Assembly: GCA_013698435.1 (NCBI GenBank)
Contig: JACCVA010000265.1
Location: 1-6,082 of the forward strand
From: Nocardioidaceae bacterium
Lineage (GTDB): Bacteria > Actinomycetota > Actinomycetes > Propionibacteriales > Nocardioidaceae
Length of the DNA stretch: 6,082 bases
Reading direction: 5' to 3'
The notes under the pieces were generated by a model. It was not told the origin of the DNA, made no database searches, and worked only from the letters and a program-made list of their open reading frames with translations. The position numbers were made by a program, and so were the translations under genes. Shown one piece after another: positions 1 through 5,728 of this stretch; positions within the stretch are counted from its first letter, which is position 1; every line of letters starts with the position of its first letter.

Positions 1-124
1 AGGCGTCAACGCCGAACAACGCCTCCCACGTGAACACGCCGTCCCAGCCTCGCTGCTCACCCAGCGCCGCCAGCTCCGAGAACTCGCGTGAGTCGGCGTA
101 CGGAACCACGAATCCGTATCTCAT
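1..124 (-). CDS. LLM-class (luciferase-like) flavin-dependent oxidoreductase, N-terminal fragment
   Basis: The first 41 residues are visible, from an ATG at 124, and the frame runs off the left edge. The peptide begins MRYGFVVPYAD and continues with ELAALGEQRGWDGVFTWEALFGVDA. An 'RYGFVVP' first beta-strand, a helix ending in E-x-x-GWDGVF, then W-E are typical of the first barrel strand and helix of the bacterial luciferase-like monooxygenase fold. That family uses reduced FMN or F420 on varied substrates, in the cytoplasm. No good Shine-Dalgarno lies before the ATG. The gene diverges from the monooxygenase starting at 224. Family assignment rests on 41 residues only; cofactor and substrate cannot be told. 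Confidence 0.72.
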   Translation of the reverse strand, partial: MRYGFVVPYADSREFSELAALGEQRGWDGVFTWEALFGVDA

Positions 125-142
125 CCGTTCACTGTAGAAGTG

Positions 143-176
143 GACGCCGACGACCGGCTCGATCGTGGTCGGCGTC
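143..176. repeat. 9-bp perfect inverted repeat in a divergent promoter region
   Basis: GACGCCGAC (143-151) and GTCGGCGTC (168-176) are exact reverse complements separated by 16 bp, so the half-site centres lie 25 bp apart. The repeat sits in the 99 bp between the divergent LLM oxidoreductase (start 124) and the Baeyer-Villiger monooxygenase (start 224), where an operator for both genes would be expected. No regulator gene is visible in the window. In GC-rich DNA a chance repeat is possible. Confidence 0.4.
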
Positions 177-211
177 AGTCACGCTGGTGCGGTGCATCCG
201 TGCGGCGGTGT

Positions 212-217
212 TACGTT
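212..217 (+). promoter_or_regulatory. Candidate -10 box of a leaderless promoter for the monooxygenase
   Basis: TACGTT fits the actinobacterial TANNNT -10 pattern. Its last T is seven bases before the A of the ATG at 224, so transcription would begin at the start codon. This fits the lack of a Shine-Dalgarno before that ATG. No convincing -35 hexamer is seen at 16-19 bp spacing. Confidence 0.35.
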
Positions 218-223
218 CGTGCG

Positions 224-1720
224 ATGTGCGAGCAGGCCGATGTCGTCATCGTCGGGGCCGGTTTCGCCGGGATCGGCATGGGTATCCAGCTGAAAGAGAC
301 CGGCCGCCACAACTTCGTCATCCTCGAGAAGGACGACGACCTCGGCGGCACCTGGCGCGACAACACCTACCCCGGCTGTGCCTGCGACGTGCCGTCGTCC
401 CTCTACTCGTTCTCGTTCGAGCAGAACCCACGCTGGTCGCGGATGTTCTCGCCCGCCGAGGAGATCTGGGACTACCTGCGCCACTGCGTCGACAAGTATG
501 AGCTCACTTCGCACCTGCGCTACGGCGCTCAGGTCACCGGCGCCCGCTTCTCCACAGGCGGCTGGGACGTCGACGTCAACGGCGCCACGGCAATCCATGC
601 GCAGGTGCTCGTCAGCGGAGCAGGCGCCTTGCACCTGCCGAAGACCCCCGACCTTCCCGGCATCGAGAGCTTCGAGGGCGTGACGTTTCACTCGGCCCGG
701 TGGCGCCACGACCACGACCTCACCGACCGCGCCGTCGCGGTCATCGGTACTGGAGCCAGTGCAGTCCAGTTCGTGCCGGAGATCCAGCCCAAGGTCGCGC
801 GGCTGTCGCTCTTCCAACGCACCGCTGCGTGGGTGACACCGAAACCTGACCGCCCCATCCCGGTGAAGGAGCAACGGCTCTACGAGAAGCACCCAGTCAC
901 CCAGCGGATGGTCCGCCACCTCATCTACTGGACGATGGAGGCCCGCGGTGCCGGCTTCGTGCTGACGCCGAAGGCCATGAAGTTCCTCGAGGTGTCTGCC
1001 CAGCGACTGCTCGACCGGCAGGTCCCCGACGAGGCGCTGCGCGCGAAGCTCACGCCGAGCTACCAGATCGGCTGCAAGCGGATACTGCTCTCGAACGACT
1101 ACTACCCGACGCTCTCCAGGGACAATGTCGAGGTCGTCACCGACGCGATCGCCCAGGTCCGCCCGCACAGCATCGTGACCACCGCCGGCACCGAGCACGA
1201 CGTCGACACGATCATCTTCGGCACCGGCTTCGAGGTCAGCGCAACCGTGACGCACATGAACATCGTCGGCCGCGACGGAGTCTGGCTGCGCGACGTCTGG
1301 AGCGACCGCGGCATCGGCGCCCACCTCGGTATGACGGTCGCCGGCTTCCCCAACTTCTTCCTGCTCCTCGGACCCAACACCGGACTCGGACACAACTCGG
1401 TGATCTTCATGATCGAGTCACAGATCAGGTACGTCCTGCAGGTGCTCGACCTGCTTGACGCACGCGGGGGTGCGTACGTCGACGTACGGCCGGAGGCCGA
1501 GGCGGACTTCCTCGCACGCATCCAGCACCGGCTGGCCGACACGGTGTGGGCCTCGGGCTGCACGAGCTGGTACCTGGACGAGCACGGGCGCAACTTCACC
1601 ATCTGGCCGCACTTCACCTGGAGGTACTGGCTGGCGACCCGCTGGCTCCGCCCGGCCCAGTACGACATCCGACCAAGTTGTCAGGGTGCGGCGCGCTCGA
1701 AGGTGTCCACTGCACCCTGA
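224..1720 (+). CDS. Flavin-containing monooxygenase, Baeyer-Villiger type (FAD/NADPH)
   Basis: A 498-residue cytoplasmic flavoenzyme expected to insert oxygen into ketones or oxidise a heteroatom using NADPH, O2 and FAD. The FAD-binding motif GAGFAG is at residues 11-16. GGTWRDNTYPG (41-51) followed by C-D-V-P-S is the conserved BVMO block. The fingerprint FxGxxxHxxxW is complete at F150-W160 (H156), though the next residue is Arg instead of the usual Pro/Asp. The second Rossmann motif GTGASA, for NADPH, is at 175-180. K285-R286 precede DYYP, where the family carries its active-site Arg. ATGTGF is represented by FGTGF (332-336) and GPNTGLGHNS by 383-392. Length is normal for class I BVMOs. 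I chose ATG 224, not 140: the Rossmann strand starts at residue 7 and the upstream 28 codons are Arg-rich with no family resemblance. The last ~12 residues (after DIRP) lie inside a long hairpin. Substrate is unknown. Confidence 0.9.
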   Translation: MCEQADVVIVGAGFAGIGMGIQLKETGRHNFVILEKDDDLGGTWRDNTYPGCACDVPSSLYSFSFEQNPRWSRMFSPAEEIWDYLRHCVDKYELTSHLRYGAQVTGARFSTGGWDVDVNGATAIHAQVLVSGAGALHLPKTPDLPGIESFEGVTFHSARWRHDHDLTDRAVAVIGTGASAVQFVPEIQPKVARLSLFQRTAAWVTPKPDRPIPVKEQRLYEKHPVTQRMVRHLIYWTMEARGAGFVLTPKAMKFLEVSAQRLLDRQVPDEALRAKLTPSYQIGCKRILLSNDYYPTLSRDNVEVVTDAIAQVRPHSIVTTAGTEHDVDTIIFGTGFEVSATVTHMNIVGRDGVWLRDVWSDRGIGAHLGMTVAGFPNFFLLLGPNTGLGHNSVIFMIESQIRYVLQVLDLLDARGGAYVDVRPEAEADFLARIQHRLADTVWASGCTSWYLDEHGRNFTIWPHFTWRYWLATRWLRPAQYDIRPSCQGAARSKVSTAP

Positions 1721-1728
1721 CAAGTCGG
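1669..1728. terminator. Long hairpin between convergent genes, probable bidirectional terminator
   Basis: TTGTCAGGGTGC (1678-1689) pairs perfectly with GCACCCTGACAA (1712-1723). Two more inner pairs (G1690-T1711 wobble, G1691-C1710) close an 18-nt loop. Outer arms CCGAC (1669-1673) and GTCGG (1724-1728) extend the stem, leaving a 4-nt bulge (1674-1677) on the left. The structure covers the last ~17 codons of the monooxygenase gene and ends directly before the cbs stop codon (1729-1731). No T-run follows on either strand, as is common in actinobacterial terminators. It could instead be a repetitive palindromic element. Confidence 0.55.
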
Positions 1729-3099
1729 TCAGGTCGAGGCGATGAAGCCGAGCAGGTCCTGGCGAGTCAGTACGCCGACGGGCTTGCCGTCCTCCTGCAC
1801 GAGCACCGCGTCGGCCTGGTGCAGCCGTTCGACGGCCGCGGACACCGGTTCACCGGAGCCGATCGTCGGCAGTGGCGCCGCCATGTGCGCCTCCACCCGG
1901 TCGACGAGCCTGGCCTTGCCGGCGTACAACGCATCGAGCAGCGCGCGCTCGCTCACCGATCCCGCCACCTCCGCGGCCATCACCGGCGGCTCGGCGTTGA
2001 CGACGGGCATCTGCGAGACGCCGTACTCGCGCAGGATCGCGACCGCCTCGGCGATCGTCTCGTTGGGGTGGGTGTGCACCAGGTCGGGAAGGGAGCCATC
2101 CTTGCGGCGAAGCACCGCGCCGACGCTGATCTCCTCAGGCTGGTCGAGGAACCCGTAGCGCGCCAGCCAGCTGTCGCTGAAGACCTTCGCCAGGTAGCCA
2201 CGGCCGCCGTCGGGCAGCAAGACGACGATCACAGCGTGCGGGTCCGCCAGCTCGTGCGCCAGCCGGATCGCCGCGGCCGCGGCCATGCCTGACGAGCCAC
2301 CGACGAGCAGCGCCTCCTCCCGGGCCAGCCGGCGGGTGGTCGCGAACGACTCCCGGTCCGACACGGCGATGATGCGGTCAGCGATGGTGCGGTCGTACGC
2401 CTCCGGCCAGAAGTCCTCCCCCACACCCTCGACGAGATAGGGGCGGCCGCTGCCGCCGGAGTAGACCGAGCCCTCCGGGTCGGCGCCGATGACCTGCACG
2501 CGACCCTCGGAGACCTCCTTGAGGTAGCGGCCCACCCCGCTGATCGTGCCTCCCGTGCCGACGCCGGCGACAAAGTGGGTGATCTTGCCCGCGGTCTGCT
2601 TCCAGATCTCCGGGCCGGTGTCCTCGTAGTGGCTCAGCGGGTTGTGGGGGTTGGAGTACTGGTCGGGCTTCCACGCCCCAGGCGTCTCCCGCATCAGCCG
2701 GTCGGAGACGTTGTAGTAGCTGTCGGGGTGCTCGGGCGCGACAGCGGTCGGGCACACCACCACGTCCGCGCCGTACGCCTTGAGGACGTTGCGCTTGTCC
2801 TCGCTCACCTTGTCGGGGCAGACGAAGATGCAGTGGTACCCCCTGGCCTGGGCGACCATGGCCAGCCCGACGCCGGTGTTGCCGGAGGTCGGCTCGACGA
2901 TCGTGCCGCCCGGCTGGAGCTCGCCGCTACGCTCGGCCGCCTCGACCATACGGACGGCGATGCGGTCCTTCACCGAGCCGCCCGGGTTGAGATACTCGAG
3001 CTTGGCGAGTACCGTCCCGGGCGCGCCGTCGGCGGTCTTGCCGAGCTTCATCAGCGGGGTGTTGCCGATCAGGTCGATGAGCGATTCGACGTAGTCCAC
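1729..3099 (-). CDS. cbs: Cystathionine beta-synthase with C-terminal CBS domain pair
   Basis: A PLP enzyme of 456 residues condensing homocysteine with serine to cystathionine, the first step of reverse transsulfuration; cytoplasmic. The fold-type II core spans about residues 5-320: GNTPLMKL (12-19), GGSVKDR with PLP lysine K44, the substrate-binding loop TSGNTG (71-76), the PLP-phosphate loop GTGGT (181-185), and EGVGEDFWP (224-232), which resembles CBS more than cysteine synthases. Two CBS (Bateman) domains follow, about 335-395 and 400-456, an allosteric module that binds S-adenosylmethionine in related enzymes. The animal N-terminal heme domain is absent. I place the start at GTG 3099, giving the family-typical DYVESLIDLIGNTPL opening; the longer frame to 3288 adds 63 residues of non-conserved sequence. 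No Shine-Dalgarno is present and a -10 box fits leaderless transcription. It is convergent with the monooxygenase gene and divergent from the SGNH hydrolase. Confidence 0.95.
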   Translation of the reverse strand: MDYVESLIDLIGNTPLMKLGKTADGAPGTVLAKLEYLNPGGSVKDRIAVRMVEAAERSGELQPGGTIVEPTSGNTGVGLAMVAQARGYHCIFVCPDKVSEDKRNVLKAYGADVVVCPTAVAPEHPDSYYNVSDRLMRETPGAWKPDQYSNPHNPLSHYEDTGPEIWKQTAGKITHFVAGVGTGGTISGVGRYLKEVSEGRVQVIGADPEGSVYSGGSGRPYLVEGVGEDFWPEAYDRTIADRIIAVSDRESFATTRRLAREEALLVGGSSGMAAAAAIRLAHELADPHAVIVVLLPDGGRGYLAKVFSDSWLARYGFLDQPEEISVGAVLRRKDGSLPDLVHTHPNETIAEAVAILREYGVSQMPVVNAEPPVMAAEVAGSVSERALLDALYAGKARLVDRVEAHMAAPLPTIGSGEPVSAAVERLHQADAVLVQEDGKPVGVLTRQDLLGFIAST

Positions 3100-3105
3100 G
3101 GCACC

Positions 3106-3111
3106 AGCGTA
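3106..3111 (-). promoter_or_regulatory. Candidate -10 box of a leaderless cbs promoter
   Basis: On the minus strand TACGCT matches TANNNT. Its final T is seven bases upstream of the GTG at 3099, the spacing expected if the transcript begins at the start codon. No Shine-Dalgarno lies between box and start, which supports the GTG 3099 choice. The -35 region is not clear. Confidence 0.45.
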
Positions 3112-3203
3112 ATGCGAGCCCAGGCCGGGTCCTCCGGTGCGATCTCCGACACAGCCGCCACCCAGCGCCCCCAGGCCCGGGACGCGCCGACTTCGTGACC
3201 TAT

Positions 3204-3233
3204 GGGACAACCGTGAAACCCGCCTCCTACAGT
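3204..3233 (+). promoter_or_regulatory. Candidate sigma70-type promoter for the SGNH hydrolase gene
   Basis: GGGACA (3204-3209, four of six matches to TTGACA) and TACAGT (3228-3233, a TANNNT box) are separated by 18 bp. Transcription would start near 3240, giving a leader of about 40 nt before GTG 3281. It lies back to back with the cbs promoter. Confidence 0.4.
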
Positions 3234-3280
3234 GGACCGGTACGCCACAATTGGGGTGAGTCGGAACGCGGGGGGGCCAG

Positions 3281-4360
3281 GTGAGCAAAGCAGGGGCTGC
3301 ACGCAGGCTTGCGGCCGCGGCGGCCTACGGCGGGGGCGGCCTCGGGGCAGTCGGAGCGTCGCTCTACGGCGTACTCCGCGCGGAGGCGGCGCTGGCACGG
3401 CGCAAGATCGGCAAGACCGTTGGACAGCCGCCGGACCCGACCGGTCTCTACGGTGCCGACCTCCCGGGTCGCGTGATCACGCTCGCGGTGCTGGGTGACT
3501 CGAGCGCCGCCGGCTACGGCGCCACGGGGCCGGAGGAGACGTTCGGCGCGTTCTTGGCCGCCGGCCTGTCGGACCTGGCCGGGCGGCCAGTACTACTCGA
3601 GAGCGTCGCCAAGGTCGGCGCGAAGACGGCCGATCTCGAAGGGCAGATCCCCCGGGCGCTCGTCGTCGCACCCGACATCTGCGCGATCATGATCGGCACC
3701 AACGACGTCACTCACCGGGTCCCGCCGTCGGCGTCGGTGCGGGCGCTCAGGAACGCCGTCGAGACCCTGCTGGCGACCGGCAGCGAGGTCGTCGTCGGCA
3801 CCTGCCCGGACCTCGGAACGGTGCGCCCGATCGCCCAGCCGTTACGCCAGGTGGCCCGGCAGTGGAGCCGCCGCCTGGCCGCCGCACAGACCATCGCGAC
3901 GGTCGAGGCAGGTGGCCGGGCCGTCTCGCTCGGCAGCATCCTTGGGCCGGAGTTCGACGCGTCACCGGTGGACCTCTTCGGTCCTGACCGGTTCCACCCG
4001 TCCCCGGCCGGCTACCGCAGCTGCGCGCAGGCAATGTTGCCGACCGTTGCCGCCGCCGCCGGCGTCGGGCCGGACGCCGTCGACGTACCGGAGGCAACCC
4101 GGGGCGAGGGTGTCCGTTCGCTCGCCCTCGCGGCGGTCGAAGCGGCCGAGAACGCCGGCACGGAGGTTTCTCGGGTCGACACCGAGGGGACCGGCCTGGG
4201 GCCGCGTGGCCGCTGGGCCTTGCTGCGGCACCGACGCCGGCATGACGCACCGGTGGTGGGGCCAATCGACGACGTGGCGGCCGACCGCTCACGGGCAGGC
4301 TCCGACGTCGCCGCGGACACCGCGGCACAGCTCTCGGCGGCAGCCGAGAATTGGCCGTGA
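3281..4360 (+). CDS. SGNH/GDSL-family hydrolase, membrane-anchored
   Basis: A 359-residue serine esterase/lipase-type hydrolase. Residues about 10-32 form a Gly/Ala-rich hydrophobic segment, a likely signal anchor placing the enzyme outside the membrane. The SGNH blocks are in order: GDSSAAGYG with nucleophile S74 (block I), the block II glycine probably G113 in VAKVGAKT, GTND with oxyanion N141 (block III), and DRFH with D236 and H239 as the rest of the triad (block V). The catalytic domain ends near residue 262; a ~97-residue Ala/acidic tail with a basic patch (RWALLRHRRRH, 311-321) follows and looks disordered. The GTG start is preceded by a G-run (3270-3276) that is a poor Shine-Dalgarno. 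The gene diverges from cbs, and a GDSL-type exported protein near cbs also occurs in mycobacteria (from memory). It contains the only in-frame TTA leucine codon I find in the window (3842-3844). Natural substrate unknown; cell-envelope acyl esters are plausible. Confidence 0.88.
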   Translation: MSKAGAARRLAAAAAYGGGGLGAVGASLYGVLRAEAALARRKIGKTVGQPPDPTGLYGADLPGRVITLAVLGDSSAAGYGATGPEETFGAFLAAGLSDLAGRPVLLESVAKVGAKTADLEGQIPRALVVAPDICAIMIGTNDVTHRVPPSASVRALRNAVETLLATGSEVVVGTCPDLGTVRPIAQPLRQVARQWSRRLAAAQTIATVEAGGRAVSLGSILGPEFDASPVDLFGPDRFHPSPAGYRSCAQAMLPTVAAAAGVGPDAVDVPEATRGEGVRSLALAAVEAAENAGTEVSRVDTEGTGLGPRGRWALLRHRRRHDAPVVGPIDDVAADRSRAGSDVAADTAAQLSAAAENWP

Positions 4361-4431
4361 CCTCTTGTCCTCTCGTCCGCGATGGGGCAGGGTCGGCTGC
4401 ACGGCCCATGTAGCGACCCCCGGGAGGAACA

Positions 4432-4662
4432 ATGGCGCTTCACCACTCCGAAGAAACGCATCAGATGCTGGTCGCGCGGGTTCCCGACGCGACCGGTCGT
4501 CCTCTTCATGAGTGGTTCGGCCACCTCGACAACAGCCCTGGTTTCATCAAGTTCGATGACCGGGTGCGCTGGCTCCGCGACGAGTACGGTCTCGCACACG
4601 GTCACGCCACCGCGATCGTGCACGAGCACGACCTCCGCAAGGCGCACCGCAGCTTCGAGTAG
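4432..4662 (+). CDS. DUF4287 domain small protein
   Basis: A 76-residue soluble protein opening MALHHSEETHQMLVARVPDATG. The pattern TGRPLHEWFGHLDN (21-34), then DDRVRWLRDEYGLAHGHATAIVHEHDLRKA (42-71), matches the DUF4287 layout: T-G-x-x-L-x-x-W, then W-L-(K/R)-x-E-x-G-L-x-H-G-x-A-x-A-I-V. No enzymatic function is established for the family. The protein is His-rich (nine His), with no signal peptide or membrane segment. The start is firm: GGGAGGA (4422-4428) precedes the ATG by three bases. The gene follows the SGNH hydrolase by 71 bp on the same strand, so co-transcription is possible, and a strong terminator begins 10 bp after its stop. Confidence 0.85.
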   Translation: MALHHSEETHQMLVARVPDATGRPLHEWFGHLDNSPGFIKFDDRVRWLRDEYGLAHGHATAIVHEHDLRKAHRSFE

Positions 4663-4671
4663 GACGCGAAA

Positions 4672-4695
4672 CGGCCCCGGATCGCTCCGGGGCCG
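4672..4695. terminator. Intrinsic terminator, bidirectional
   Basis: CGGCCCCGGA (4672-4681) and TCCGGGGCCG (4686-4695) form a perfect 10-bp, nearly all G-C stem with a TCGC tetraloop. It sits between the convergent DUF4287 gene (stop 4660-4662) and the BI-1 gene (stop 4719-4721). On the minus strand the stem is followed by TTT, so it fits best as the terminator of the BI-1 gene; on the plus strand there is no T-run. Confidence 0.85.
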
Positions 4696-4718
4696 ACTCG
4701 TGTGAGGCAGGTGCTGCG

Positions 4719-5627
4719 TCAGTCGCTCTGCAGGATCGCCAGGATGCGCAGCAGGTTGATGTAGATCCAGATCAACGTCACGGTGAGCCCGAATGCTGCC
4801 CGCCACGACTCCCGCTCCGGCAGGCCGGCGCGGATGCCCTGCTCGACCATGTCGAAGTCGAGGATGAGCATGAAGATGCCGATGCCGAGTCCGACGAAGC
4901 TCATGATCAGGCCGAGCGTGCCGAAACCGCCGAAGCCGATCGCGTTGCCGAACAGGCTCAGCACGAGGTCGAGCATCAGCAGGGCGAAGAAGCCGAACAT
5001 CGCGATCGTGACGTACTTGCGGAACTTGTCGGTGACCTGGATGTTGAAGAACTTGTACGCAGCCAGCGTTGCCACGAACGCCGCCACCGTGCCGAGGACC
5101 GCACCGGTCACCGCACCGTCGGCAATGTGCTGGTAGGCCTCGCTGACGGCGCCGAGGAAGAGGCCCTCGAGCGCGGCGTACGCCAGCACGAAGGCCGGCT
5201 GCACGGTGCGCATGAACGACACGGCGAGGGCCATGCCCAGCCCGCCGAAAGCCCCGATCATCCAGGCCGTCATGGTGTAGTCGGCCTCACCGGCCGTCGA
5301 GCCGTCAGGGAGGAAGATCCACGTCAGCGCGGCCGACACCACGACCACAGCGAGCGTCATGGCGGTGCGCATGACGACCGAGTCGATCGTCATCCGCTCC
5401 TGGAGCGCCTGCCCGGTGGGGTCGTTCCAGCTCGCGGGGTCAGTGCCCTGCGGGGGACCATAGCCAGGTTGCGGTTGCCCGTAGCCCTGCTGCTGGTACT
5501 GCGGCGGTGCGGACTGCTGGCTGTAACCCTGGTAGCCCTGACCGCCGGCTGGGTACGTTCCATAGTTCTGGGCGGGCTGCCCGTTGAAGCCCTCGGATCT
5601 GCCGAACACGGGGTTGTTGCTGCGCAT
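4719..5627 (-). CDS. Bax inhibitor-1/YccA family membrane protein
   Basis: A 302-residue multi-pass membrane protein. Residues 1-80 are a cytosolic low-complexity tail rich in Gln, Gly, Tyr and Pro (for example GYQGYSQQ, QYQQQGYGQPQPGYGPP). Seven hydrophobic segments follow, near 86-107, 119-138, 144-164, 171-192, 206-226, 237-258 and 279-300. LILDFDMVEQGIRAG (254-268) at the end of the sixth is the BI-1/YccA signature, and TVTLIWIYINLLRILAIL is the final helix. Family members include pH-gated calcium-leak channels (BsYetJ) and E. coli YccA, a modulator of the FtsH protease; the role here is unproven. The acidic pair D257/D259 is present in TM6, while TM7 has N291 and no acidic residue. I chose ATG 5627 because a strong Shine-Dalgarno precedes it; the upstream extension is a reading-frame shadow that starts inside a tRNA. 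It appears monocistronic, with a promoter at 5673-5678. Confidence 0.92.
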   Translation of the reverse strand: MRSNNPVFGRSEGFNGQPAQNYGTYPAGGQGYQGYSQQSAPPQYQQQGYGQPQPGYGPPQGTDPASWNDPTGQALQERMTIDSVVMRTAMTLAVVVVSAALTWIFLPDGSTAGEADYTMTAWMIGAFGGLGMALAVSFMRTVQPAFVLAYAALEGLFLGAVSEAYQHIADGAVTGAVLGTVAAFVATLAAYKFFNIQVTDKFRKYVTIAMFGFFALLMLDLVLSLFGNAIGFGGFGTLGLIMSFVGLGIGIFMLILDFDMVEQGIRAGLPERESWRAAFGLTVTLIWIYINLLRILAILQSD

Positions 5628-5637
5628 GGGAAGACTT

Positions 5638-5643
5638 CCTCCT
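5638..5643 (-). promoter_or_regulatory. Shine-Dalgarno that sets the BI-1 gene start
   Basis: AGGAGG on the minus strand, ten bases upstream of the ATG at 5627. It is the best ribosome-binding site in this region and excludes the longer frame that would begin inside the tRNA gene. Confidence 0.75.
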
Positions 5644-5646
5644 TGG

Positions 5647-5663
5647 CCCGACACCGTGTCGGG
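5647..5663 (-). promoter_or_regulatory. Hairpin/palindrome in the BI-1 gene leader
   Basis: On the minus strand CCCGACA and TGTCGGG form a perfect 7-bp stem around a CGG triloop. If the promoter at 5673-5678 is real, the mRNA starts near 5666, so this hairpin would occupy its extreme 5' end and stop three bases short of the Shine-Dalgarno. It could be a stability element, a translational control hairpin, or the DNA operator of a dimeric repressor just downstream of the -10 box. Confidence 0.5.
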
Positions 5664-5672
5664 TCTGTCCCC

Positions 5673-5678
5673 ATCATA
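5673..5678 (-). promoter_or_regulatory. -10 box for the BI-1 gene
   Basis: TATGAT on the minus strand matches TATAAT at five of six positions, the best -10 hexamer I found in the window. The expected start site is near 5666, giving a leader of about 39 nt. The -35 region around 5696-5701 is poor. It overlaps one copy of an 8-bp direct repeat (CCAACCGG on the minus strand, at 5692-5699 and 5716-5723), which could indicate an activator. Confidence 0.55.
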
Positions 5679-5728
5679 CCGGGCGGACTCACCGGTTGGG
5701 CGAGCAAAGCGCACGCCGGTTGGCCCGC

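Noticed and set aside
140..223. 28-codon N-terminal extension of the monooxygenase
   Set aside because: Arg-rich, unlike family N-termini, and it covers the inverted repeat and the -10 box; the Rossmann fold begins right after ATG 224.
179..1393. Long minus-strand open frame (404 codons) opposite the monooxygenase
   Set aside because: It is a GC-rich antisense shadow: composition is D/V/G/R-biased with no recognisable domain, while the plus frame has the full BVMO motif set.
3100..3288. 63-codon N-terminal extension of cbs
   Set aside because: The extension is Arg/Gly/Pro-rich, non-conserved, overlaps the divergent promoter and gene start, and GTG 3099 gives the typical family start.
4332..4349. 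7-bp hairpin (TCTCGGC/GCCGAGA) at the end of the SGNH hydrolase gene
   Set aside because: It lies inside the coding sequence, ends before the stop codon and has no T-run; a terminator role is possible but too weakly supported.
4012..4806. Minus-strand 264-codon open frame spanning the terminator
   Set aside because: It crosses a strong terminator and three real genes, and shows no domain features.
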